32,714 nt of DNA from Planctomycetota bacterium. GTDB lineage: Bacteria > Planctomycetota > UBA11346. Position 1 is the first letter of the stretch. Each line of letters begins with the position of its first letter. The translations under genes were made by a program, and so were the position numbers. The DNA lies in assembly GCA_028280785.1 (NCBI GenBank), contig JANQLF010000129.1:1-32714 (forward strand). Reading direction: 5' to 3'. Below are positions 1 through 6,858 of the stretch, piece after piece. The notes beneath the pieces were generated by a model. The model did not search any database and had not been told where the DNA came from. It saw nothing but the letters and a program-made list of their open reading frames with translations.

Positions 1-1
1 C

Positions 2-439
2 CAATCATTAACCGCACTCGAAAACGTGATGCTGCCACTCACCTTCCTTGGTGAAGATGAAAAAGAAGCAACGCGTCGTGCCACCGAAGTCCTCGAATAC
101 GTTGGCTTAGGTGATCGCATCACTCACCGTCCCCTCGAATTATCTGGTGGTCAGCAACAACGTGTGGCCATTGCCCGTGCACTGGCCAATAACCCAGCGA
201 TTATTCTTGCTGACGAACCAACCGCAAACTTGGACGTGCATACTGGCTCTGATGTCATTGATTTATTTGTGAAGCTCTCACGCGAACAAGGTGTGACGAT
301 TATCACCGCAACGCATGATCATAAGATGCTCGCCACCTCTGATCGCATCGTTTGGATTAAAGAAGGTGAAGTCGATAAAATACAAAATGTTGCCGATATG
401 GATATTAAAGTCGGTTCTATCGCGGGCGAAGCAGGATAA
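2..439 (+). CDS. ABC transporter ATP-binding protein, LolD/MacB type (5' end cut by window)
   Basis: This is the C-terminal two thirds of an ABC ATPase that would power a FtsX/MacB/LolC-type permease. The frame is open from base 2. It begins at the Q-loop (Gln1 of the fragment, followed by SLTALENV, typical of the LolD/MacB group). It then carries the ABC signature LSGGQQQRVAIARAL, Walker B plus catalytic Glu in ILADEPTANLD, and the H-loop His in ITATHD. Walker A lies outside the window. The stop is TAA at 437-439. The C-terminus runs about 20 residues beyond the usual end of small LolD proteins, ending VGSIAGEAG, and this tail recurs in degraded form at 594-652. No permease follows directly; the nearest FtsX-type permease is the gene at 14971-19731. 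Family assignment is firm; the exported substrate is unknown. Confidence 0.93.
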   Translation, partial: QSLTALENVMLPLTFLGEDEKEATRRATEVLEYVGLGDRITHRPLELSGGQQQRVAIARALANNPAIILADEPTANLDVHTGSDVIDLFVKLSREQGVTIITATHDHKMLATSDRIVWIKEGEVDKIQNVADMDIKVGSIAGEAG

Positions 440-473
440 GAAAACAATGGTAACATACGCCGAGTTCTCGAGG

Positions 474-583
474 CGGCGACCACCGAGCAATCGGTATTTG
501 CTATTTGCAAATAATTTTACGCAGTGTAACGGAGTAAAATAGATGGCGGCAACGGTCGCTGGGGCCCGGGGGCAGAGCCCCCG
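474..583 (+). other. Compact multi-helix inverted-repeat element (possible structured RNA or small mobile element)
   Basis: Several exact inverted repeats are packed almost end to end. An outer stem pairs 474-481 with 554-561 (8 pairs, one G-T). Inside it are a 5-bp hairpin 482-486/491-495 with loop GCAA, a 6-bp hairpin 496-501/507-512, and a 7-bp hairpin 514-520/534-540 with a 13-base loop. Together these draw a four-way junction. A separate GC hairpin, 567-573/577-583 (CGGGGGC, loop AGA), follows. There is no coding reading that explains it. It sits between the ABC gene stop and a decayed copy of that gene's tail. A non-coding RNA, a REP/MITE-like repeat and a recombination site are all possible; I recognise no named family. 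The strand is chosen arbitrarily. Confidence 0.4.
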
Positions 584-593
584 AAACAAAAAC

Positions 594-652
594 TACAAAA
601 CGTTGCCTATATGAATATTAAGGTCGGAACCATCGCCGGCGAAGCTGGATGA
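594..652 (+). pseudogene. Decayed duplicate of the ABC ATPase C-terminal tail
   Basis: Bases 594-652 align without gaps to 381-439, the last 59 bases of the ABC ATPase gene, with 10 mismatches (about 83% identity). In the matching frame it reads QNVAYMNIKVGTIAGEAG followed by TGA, against QNVADMDIKVGSIAGEAG and TAA in the intact gene. Upstream of it the similarity stops at the structured element, so only the tail of a second ATPase gene remains. The divergence is too great for a fresh target-site duplication. A former tandem paralogue that lost its 5' part, perhaps when the element at 474-583 arrived, fits best. Confidence 0.6.
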
Positions 653-658
653 ACTGTT

Positions 659-680
659 ATTGACGATAATTATCGACAAT
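659..680. promoter_or_regulatory. 22-bp palindrome, candidate operator
   Basis: The centre CGATAATTATCG (664-675) is a perfect 12-bp palindrome. ATTG (659-662) and CAAT (677-680) extend the symmetry across one mismatched pair. It lacks a loop, so it looks more like a dimeric protein binding site than a hairpin. It lies 7 bases after the decayed ATPase tail and about 180 bases before the gene at 858. The bound protein is unknown. Confidence 0.3.
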
Positions 681-774
681 ATCGTTTATTCTTTCTAACA
701 AATTTATCGCATAAATCGCAGAAACAGTTAATACATCTACATTTAGAAATGATATCGCCAATCTCAGTGATCGT

Positions 775-798
775 GATTAATTCTTAATCCAATATAAA
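775..798 (+). promoter_or_regulatory. Palindrome GATTAA-TTC-TTAATC next to a -10-like TATAAA
   Basis: GATTAA (775-780) and TTAATC (784-789) form a 6-bp inverted repeat around TTC. Four bases later is TATAAA (793-798), a plausible -10 for the gene at 858. No convincing -35 is visible. The rest of 681-857 is AT-rich and shows no other clear signal. Confidence 0.25.
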
Positions 799-857
799 AT
801 AACAGTATCTAAACGTAATTTATGGTCTGAAGCAACTACTACCCATGGAGTTGCGCC

Positions 858-2306
858 GTGCCACCAAACATCTCGATCAAAATTCTCATACTTTTATTAA
901 CAGTCAGCCTACAACTAAATGCAGCAGATGCGCTTAAATGGGAATCATTACCAGAAAAATCTCAATACCTCGTTGACAATATCATAGAAATAAACAAAGC
1001 CTTAGAGCCAGAACTCGATAAAGGCGCAACGCGAGATGCTTTTATGAAGCTTCTCAATCAGACCGCTTCTAAAATAAACAAGACAGACAGCCCACTTCTT
1101 ACCATTAAAAAGATTAATGAATCAGTTTTAATGAATCGGCAGGTTTCATATCTACAGAATAAATACTGGCGAGATTGCTCCTTCGCCGCCTCTCTGCAAA
1201 GGAAAAAGGGCAACTGTTTTTCAACAACATTGCTATACGTCTCAATCTGCAGAGCACTAGATCTACCTGTTTATGCATGTTTTGTCCCAGAACATGTTTT
1301 TGCCTGTTGGTCAGATGGTCGCAGACGCATCAATATAGAAACCACCGATAAGGGAACCTTTCGCGACACCTATCATTTCCTAACCAGATTTGAGTACAAT
1401 CATAAAGACATGAAATTCTACGAATGGATGCGCCCTGCTTCCGACGAAAAACTATTAGCTGAATTTAATTATGTGGCAGCAAAACATCTCTATGGCCAAA
1501 GAGAATTCGATAAAGCTTTAGAAAGAATAGATAAAGTGATCTCTGCCCTCCCTCATAGACTCGATTTTCAATTGGATAAAAGCAGATGGTTAGCTGATAA
1601 AACTGGGCAAAGAGAAGACATACTTAAATTAGCTAAATCCATTACAAACGATGAATCATCTGCACCAGGTGCTCAAGAAAGCGCGCTCTGGAACCTATGC
1701 CATGAATACAACGCCAAGTTAGACAGAAAAAATCAAAGAGATGTACTATTACGTCTTTATGGCATAACTCCCTGGCATAAACTACAAAATGTTCTTGGAC
1801 CATTCTCCATCTGTCTACGCGGCCTAAGGGACTACAAGAGCGCTGTATTATGCATGGAACTAGCAGTCGCAAGAGATCCGGACAACCTGCAATTCCGTTC
1901 TTGGCTTGCTGTTTTGTTAGCAGAAGCCGATAGAACACAGGAAGGACTCGAACAAATTAAAATAGTGCGGAATAAAAATCCGGAATCAGAAACATATGCC
2001 GCATTTCATGCCGGTCTATTAGTGAAAGCCGGTCAAAGAAAAGAAGGTAAGAAATTATTTGACAGTATAAAGGCTCCTAGAGATAAAACCCAATTATGGG
2101 AAATAAACGTTGCCGGCTTCTATGCCATATGGGGTGATGAAAAATTATTTTATCCTAAATTTGAATCACTAATGAAAACAGCTACAGACCCCTCCATCTT
2201 ATCCTGGATAGAAGAAGACAGAGATCTCGATAAATTTCGAAAAGATCCAAAGTTTAAAAGAATGGTCCGATCTTGTAGAAAGCGCTTAGCCTCGACAAGT
2301 AAATAG
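858..2306 (+). CDS. Secreted transglutaminase-like (SirB1-like) protein with TPR repeats
   Basis: The start is GTG, supported by GGAG (847-850) seven bases upstream. Residues 1-24 form a signal peptide ending near NAADA. Residues about 85-170 resemble the SirB1/transglutaminase-like fold: Cys120 in KGNCFSTTLLY, His146 in VPEHVFACW and Glu161 in INIETTDKG make a plausible Cys-His-acidic triad. In this fold the triad serves amide hydrolysis or transfer, but many SirB1-like members have no proven activity. From about residue 205 to 450 the protein is helical with tetratricopeptide-like repeats (for example around DLDKSRWL and the 'AVLCMELAVARDPDN' segment), suggesting protein-protein contact in the periplasm. 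It ends 3 bases before the convergent gene at 2310 with no obvious terminator between. The substrate is unknown. Confidence 0.72.
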   Translation: MPPNISIKILILLLTVSLQLNAADALKWESLPEKSQYLVDNIIEINKALEPELDKGATRDAFMKLLNQTASKINKTDSPLLTIKKINESVLMNRQVSYLQNKYWRDCSFAASLQRKKGNCFSTTLLYVSICRALDLPVYACFVPEHVFACWSDGRRRINIETTDKGTFRDTYHFLTRFEYNHKDMKFYEWMRPASDEKLLAEFNYVAAKHLYGQREFDKALERIDKVISALPHRLDFQLDKSRWLADKTGQREDILKLAKSITNDESSAPGAQESALWNLCHEYNAKLDRKNQRDVLLRLYGITPWHKLQNVLGPFSICLRGLRDYKSAVLCMELAVARDPDNLQFRSWLAVLLAEADRTQEGLEQIKIVRNKNPESETYAAFHAGLLVKAGQRKEGKKLFDSIKAPRDKTQLWEINVAGFYAIWGDEKLFYPKFESLMKTATDPSILSWIEEDRDLDKFRKDPKFKRMVRSCRKRLASTSK

Positions 2307-2309
2307 CAA

Positions 2310-3335
2310 TTATAACTCTGATCCTACATTCCCCATGACACGGTCCCATAGAAAATCCAAAGCCGCGTCCATATCCCTCACGCGTCGTGGTGTACGTGGT
2401 AGTGAGCCAGTGTCATCGAGATAATAAGACCATATGCCTTCGTCGACTTCGCTAGATTTACCTGGCATACCAAGCCATTGATCGCCAAAGCGAATGTCGG
2501 TAACAACGGTGCGACCTTGGTCATCAATACGGGCAATCCAATAATCCACGCACGACCATAAAAAATACTGCATAGCACGCTTATCCATGTGTTCAGCCAT
2601 TAATTCGTGTTGATGCGGCATGTATACCAGCGGTACGGATTCTGGATCTTCACCGGGCGATGCGTAGGCAATGACATAGCCGCCGGGTACCTCTGCTAAT
2701 AAACGCCAGTATTGCGTATTAAAAGGTGTCGGTGTCGACATCCAGCGTGTCGCTTCGTATTGATGATGCGCAAGGACGTCTTCAAAAGTGGAATTAATGC
2801 GCATTTTATTGAGAAATGCCCACGACAAATACAGACACGATAGAATGACTCCGGTAAGCATTGCCCATTGCCCCCACTCATCTTTTTTCCAACGCAGTGA
2901 TCGGCAGGTAATTAATCCAAGTAACAAAGGCCCAGTAAATAAAGGATCAATAATAAACAATAAATTCCCCATGACCCGATAATCAGAGAAAGGCTCAAAA
3001 ACTTGCGTACCGTAAACATTAAAACAATCTATTAAAATATTTACGCCGACACAAATAGTCGCGATAAGTACACAACGCAGCCACGCAATATGCTGGCGCC
3101 AATGTAACCAGGCTGCCCCGATTCCAGCACATAAGATCAAACCTGGCAAAGCATGCGACCAACCACGGTGCCAACGCATACGTTCTAAATCATCCAACCA
3201 TGGAAAGGCAACAATGTCCATATCCGGCATCGAACCGACGATGGCACCCCACAACGGTGCGCGCCATCCTAGTTCTTTGCCCAACGCTATTTCACCAACT
3301 ACTGCACCAACACAGGCCTGCGTTATGGAGTCCAT
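2310..3335 (-). CDS. Membrane-bound metal-dependent hydrolase, DUF457/YdjM type
   Basis: The N-terminus MDSITQACVGAVVGEIALG and the motif SMPDMDIV (Asp38, Asp40), followed by HRGWSHAL (His56, His61), are the hallmarks of the DUF457 inner-membrane metal-dependent hydrolase family, once called LexA-binding. About four to five hydrophobic helices lie within residues 25-175. A soluble C-terminal region of about 160 residues is longer than in short members such as YdjM and may be periplasmic or cytoplasmic. Asp and His residues probably bind metal, but the physiological substrate of the family is not known. No Shine-Dalgarno is seen before the ATG; a TATAAA lies just 9 bases upstream, so a leaderless or nearly leaderless message is possible. 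It is convergent with the transglutaminase-like gene. Confidence 0.82.
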   Translation of the reverse strand: MDSITQACVGAVVGEIALGKELGWRAPLWGAIVGSMPDMDIVAFPWLDDLERMRWHRGWSHALPGLILCAGIGAAWLHWRQHIAWLRCVLIATICVGVNILIDCFNVYGTQVFEPFSDYRVMGNLLFIIDPLFTGPLLLGLITCRSLRWKKDEWGQWAMLTGVILSCLYLSWAFLNKMRINSTFEDVLAHHQYEATRWMSTPTPFNTQYWRLLAEVPGGYVIAYASPGEDPESVPLVYMPHQHELMAEHMDKRAMQYFLWSCVDYWIARIDDQGRTVVTDIRFGDQWLGMPGKSSEVDEGIWSYYLDDTGSLPRTPRRVRDMDAALDFLWDRVMGNVGSEL

Positions 3336-3407
3336 TCACATTTTATACGTATGATTCAATTGTTTGCTTGGTGCAAAACAACTATAGGGGATATTGCTTA
3401 TACGCCT

Positions 3408-5192
3408 CTATCTATTCTTCTTTTGAATCATCACGCGATCGTAGCGACTGAAAACTTCCAATGTTAGACAGCAAAGCGCCGTACTTAAAAGACGCCCAGT
3501 TTCATGACCATGAAATATTGTATCTTCATAATCCCAGGAACCATTAAAGCACCCTGTACCCTGCCCATGTTGTGCCTTTAACAAAACGGGAATAACAGCC
3601 GCTCTCCACTTTTGAAATTGTTCACCGCCGTACTGAAAAGATGAAATTGTGTTCAGATATGTTGTTAAAGTATTACACGGATATTTTTGAGGCAATTCCT
3701 TTACCACTGCATTTATGAGCGTATCCAATCGCTTTTCACCCGGGCGCATACGTAAAAATATTGCAGTATAGGCACCGAGACTAGCTTCTCTTCTTCTGCT
3801 TTCTGTCTTAATTAACTTAGCATTCCACGTAGATGGAAATGTCGATTCTTCAAAGCGATGTATGCGTTCCGCATTTTTATTCACACTTTGCCAGGCTTCA
3901 GTCCACCAATCTCTCGACCCCTCTAAAGTATTGCCAATATCTAATCCTGCTGACTGCCCTGCCCTCATCGCTAAAATACATGCACTTGTAGCATTCGTAT
4001 CAATGCGGCTCGGATCAGGTTCATGGTAACTCCAGCCGCAACCATAATCAGTATAAGAACCTGATTTAACCATCTTTTTTCGCAGATAGTTAATTGCACG
4101 CGTCGCAGGCTCTTTCAACGAAGGGTCCATCGTCATAGCATAAGCTTCGCAAAAAGCTGCGGTGCATAATGCATTCGAATAATTATTTGTGCATTTACCA
4201 AAGGACCCGTCTTTCTTTTGTATGGACTTCAACCAATCAAGGCCCTTTGCCACAGTCGACTTGAATTTTCCAGGTGTTTTATGATCCCACCCGTTACCCA
4301 TGAAACACAACAACGCGAAGGCAGTACAAATACAATCTCCATCACCTCTATCGGCAGTCCGGCTGGTTCCAGGTTCACACTTAGGGTTTTCACCACAATT
4401 ATCCATATAGCCGTCGACATCCCATTGACCATTATCTGACTGGTGCTTTTTAAACCAAAATAAAGCGTTTAAGACCGCACGGCTTAATGCACCACTTTGT
4501 TCTTTATCAATTATCACTATATCTTTGGGCTTAGTTTCAAAAACCAACGAATTGATAGCCATCGATTCGGATCCTTCTCGATCGACTAACAACACATAAG
4601 CATAATATCGTGTATTATCCTTTAACTTCTCAATAATGACATCTACTTTCTGTCCTTGAATATCATACTTATGCGTTGCTTTACCAATGATTTGATTTTT
4701 AGACTCAGGAAGCTGCTCGTCATTGCTCAATAAAATCACTAACTCTGATGGTTCACTTATTTTCCCGCTAACATAAACAGTAGACTCTCGCACATGAAGC
4801 TTCGGGCCTGCAGTAAAATACGGTCTCCCATTGCTTGTCGTCGCATTGACGCGAAAAGCCGACGAAACGGAATGCGCATCTTTGGCTATCACAAAGACAC
4901 TGTAATCACTCGCACGTTTAAGGCCGCTAACCTCTACGTCTAATTTTCCCTGGGCATTACCAGAAGCCAGTATATCCGCGCGCTTACTTGGATTTAACAG
5001 TTCTTCCTTGTTAGGAGCCACAACCCCGCTTGGAAAGACGGCGTAATGCAATGTGGAACCCTTGCCTGATGCAAGAATCTGTAAAACCGTTCCATTTTCT
5101 GCCACTGAATTAACTAAGGGTGCGCTATCAAGGGACGCAGCATAAGAAACATGACTTATGAACAGCAAGGCGATGCAAATAACGATGTGCAA
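3408..5192 (-). CDS. Secreted squalene-cyclase/prenyltransferase-fold protein with fibronectin-like N-terminus
   Basis: The start is TTG, chosen because TAGGAG lies seven bases upstream and no in-frame ATG is near. Residues 1-19 are a signal peptide (IALLFISHVSYAAS). Residues about 22-120 and 125-222 look like two beta-sandwich, fibronectin-like domains. From about 235 to the end is an alpha/alpha-barrel region with repeats such as FWFKKHQSDNGQWD (245-258) and LDWLKSIQKKDGSFG (318-332), the pattern of prenyltransferase/squalene-oxidase repeats. The cyclase DXDD acid motif is not evident, so terpene cyclisation is doubtful. In PVC bacteria such secreted proteins are usually of unknown role. 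It is Cys-rich (for example CGENPKC and CICT), consistent with disulfides or metal in the envelope. Confidence 0.75.
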   Translation of the reverse strand: MHIVICIALLFISHVSYAASLDSAPLVNSVAENGTVLQILASGKGSTLHYAVFPSGVVAPNKEELLNPSKRADILASGNAQGKLDVEVSGLKRASDYSVFVIAKDAHSVSSAFRVNATTSNGRPYFTAGPKLHVRESTVYVSGKISEPSELVILLSNDEQLPESKNQIIGKATHKYDIQGQKVDVIIEKLKDNTRYYAYVLLVDREGSESMAINSLVFETKPKDIVIIDKEQSGALSRAVLNALFWFKKHQSDNGQWDVDGYMDNCGENPKCEPGTSRTADRGDGDCICTAFALLCFMGNGWDHKTPGKFKSTVAKGLDWLKSIQKKDGSFGKCTNNYSNALCTAAFCEAYAMTMDPSLKEPATRAINYLRKKMVKSGSYTDYGCGWSYHEPDPSRIDTNATSACILAMRAGQSAGLDIGNTLEGSRDWWTEAWQSVNKNAERIHRFEESTFPSTWNAKLIKTESRRREASLGAYTAIFLRMRPGEKRLDTLINAVVKELPQKYPCNTLTTYLNTISSFQYGGEQFQKWRAAVIPVLLKAQHGQGTGCFNGSWDYEDTIFHGHETGRLLSTALCCLTLEVFSRYDRVMIQKKNR

Positions 5193-5274
5193 TGTAAAAC
5201 TCCTAACGTAGTACTTTTAGGTTATGTTAAACCTTACGCTAAAATTTACAATCTCTCGAATGAAATAGATTTTA

Positions 5275-5877
5275 TCAATCTGTTGGATCATAACCCCAGG
5301 CTATTGCCGGAGTAAAATCCTCTGGGACATGCAAATAGAAATAGTCCAAAGCAGCCTGCTCGTCTTCGCGGCGTACAGAGATAGTCATATTATGCTTGGA
5401 TTCGTCATCAGAATCTCGCCCACTTGCTAATTTTACTGGCGCAAATGGCATATCCGCACAGAACGATTCAATGATTGCTTTATCGATTTGATTAAAATCT
5501 ATAGTAAATTGATATTCTTGCGCAGCAACGTCATGCTCACGCATTTTCTCAATCATCTCCTGTCTCATGCTTGCGGCATCAAGTTCGATGTCATTCGGAG
5601 TTTCAATGTCGTCTGCGTAAAAGATTCGACTTTGACAAAACGGGCACTTATGAGCCGCATAGAGCATTTTTACAAACCACAGAAAAAATGGGGAACTTAC
5701 AGCGATAAGAATTAGAAAGTAAGAAGTTCCCTTGTCATGCAGACCACCATAAAAGCATGCGCCCAGTACACCATACATTGGATACTTCCAATGGTTTAAG
5801 GCTGTTTCTGTTTTTCGCTTAGTATTAATTAAGGCCTGACATTCTTTGCATCTATACCTAAAATGGTGCTCCGGCAT
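5275..5877 (-). CDS. Small membrane protein with split zinc ribbon
   Basis: I do not recognise the family. Cys10-X2-Cys13 (CKEC) and Cys78-X2-Cys81 (CPFC) are spaced like the two knuckles of a zinc ribbon, but two hydrophobic segments (about 33-47 and 52-72) lie between them. A hairpin through the membrane would bring both knuckles to the same, probably cytoplasmic, face. The remaining 110 residues are soluble and acidic, with a helix around EMIEKMREHD. No Shine-Dalgarno is evident before the ATG. It lies between the PhyH-type gene (54 bases upstream in the direction of transcription) and the cyclase-fold gene and may be cotranscribed with either. Confidence 0.65.
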   Translation of the reverse strand: MPEHHFRYRCKECQALINTKRKTETALNHWKYPMYGVLGACFYGGLHDKGTSYFLILIAVSSPFFLWFVKMLYAAHKCPFCQSRIFYADDIETPNDIELDAASMRQEMIEKMREHDVAAQEYQFTIDFNQIDKAIIESFCADMPFAPVKLASGRDSDDESKHNMTISVRREDEQAALDYFYLHVPEDFTPAIAWGYDPTD

Positions 5878-5930
5878 ATAGCGAATGTAATAAATGCCTA
5901 ACTAATTTCAATGTGAATCGATTGTTACAA

Positions 5931-6770
5931 TCACGTATATCCACCGATACCAATCAACTCTAGTTTTTGTGGATCATCTGCCCATCGCTTGGACATTTTC
6001 TCAAGCCAAGCACTGCGATCACAGCGATCCCATGGGCTCCAGCGATACCACGCTGGTACCCAGCTAACAATAATTAAACGCCGGCGCGCACTAGTATCCT
6101 GCGCGGGTAAACTGCGGTGATAACAATTCGTGTGGATTAATAAAATAGATCGCGGTGGCAATTCAACAATGACTTGGTCTGGATAATCGGTTTGATCACA
6201 GGGTAGATTTAAATCTAATTGTTTATGCGATCCTGGTATAACGGCAACAGCACCAGTCTCTTTATTCAATCCATCTAAATAATGCAAACAGTCCAAAGCC
6301 TGTGGTGGTGCTGACCAACGTGGTGCCGGATCGCTATACACGCGTTGATGAGCATGCCAGCCAAAACCCTCATTACCCCCCGTATCAATGCGATTATCGC
6401 GACAGGTCATTCCACGCAGACGAACAAAGGGCCCAAGCATAGTACGTGCAGCACCAATTAATAATTCATCTTCTAAAAAAGATTCAAAGATCTCATCATG
6501 AATCATTAAATCCCGATAAAATTGTGAACCTGCTTCGAAATCTTGGATTTCGTTATTATCAACACGTTGACGAATACGCTCAACGCCTGCAAGCAATTGT
6601 GCATGTCTGTCTGCATCTATATGTTCAGGTAAAACTACATACCCATCACGATCAAGAGCGTCAATCTGCTCTTCCGACAACGGCACTTGCACGCACCGCT
6701 GTGTATCGTCACGCATGCCATCAATAAGCGTATAATCTGTCGTAACTTGCTGGTCTAAGTCCTGAATCAT
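5931..6770 (-). CDS. Phytanoyl-CoA dioxygenase (PhyH) family protein
   Basis: This is a non-haem iron, 2-oxoglutarate-dependent oxygenase fold. It has the family opening IDALDRDGYVVLPEHI (36-51), the core GFGWHAHQ (His139), a GAVAVIPGSHK strand pair (173-183), the distal His218 in NCYHRS and a 2-oxoglutarate Arg near 229-231 (ARRR). The usual first metal motif is His-X-Asp; here the third position is His141. That raises doubt about standard chemistry, although three-His iron sites exist in other families. The length of 279 residues is normal. ATG 6770 is preceded by GAGGAG at six bases, and a consensus TATAAT lies just upstream. The substrate cannot be told from sequence. Confidence 0.82.
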   Translation of the reverse strand: MIQDLDQQVTTDYTLIDGMRDDTQRCVQVPLSEEQIDALDRDGYVVLPEHIDADRHAQLLAGVERIRQRVDNNEIQDFEAGSQFYRDLMIHDEIFESFLEDELLIGAARTMLGPFVRLRGMTCRDNRIDTGGNEGFGWHAHQRVYSDPAPRWSAPPQALDCLHYLDGLNKETGAVAVIPGSHKQLDLNLPCDQTDYPDQVIVELPPRSILLIHTNCYHRSLPAQDTSARRRLIIVSWVPAWYRWSPWDRCDRSAWLEKMSKRWADDPQKLELIGIGGYT

Positions 6771-6787
6771 CGCCTGCTCCTCGCTCC

Positions 6788-6793
6788 ATTATA
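6788..6793 (-). promoter_or_regulatory. Consensus -10 box TATAAT of the PhyH-type gene
   Basis: Read on the minus strand this is a perfect TATAAT, 17 bases before the ATG at 6770. It would give a very short leader that still holds the GAGGAG ribosome binding site (6777-6782). The -35 is weak. It overlaps a small inverted repeat, CTCGC (6780-6784) with GCGAG (6796-6800), which could be an operator. Confidence 0.4.
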
Positions 6794-6858
6794 GCGCGAG
6801 AAGAATCCAGCAATGGTGATAATTAGGACATCATGTGGTGACGATTCGGACGTCAGGA

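Noticed and set aside
474-583. Integron attC site or tRNA reading of the multi-helix block
   Set aside because: No paired GTTRRRY core sites, no integrase or cassettes, and the arms lack tRNA consensus bases and a CCA-type end.
560-600. Hammerhead-like GAAAC after a GC stem
   Set aside because: The CUGANGA core segment that must precede the stem is absent.
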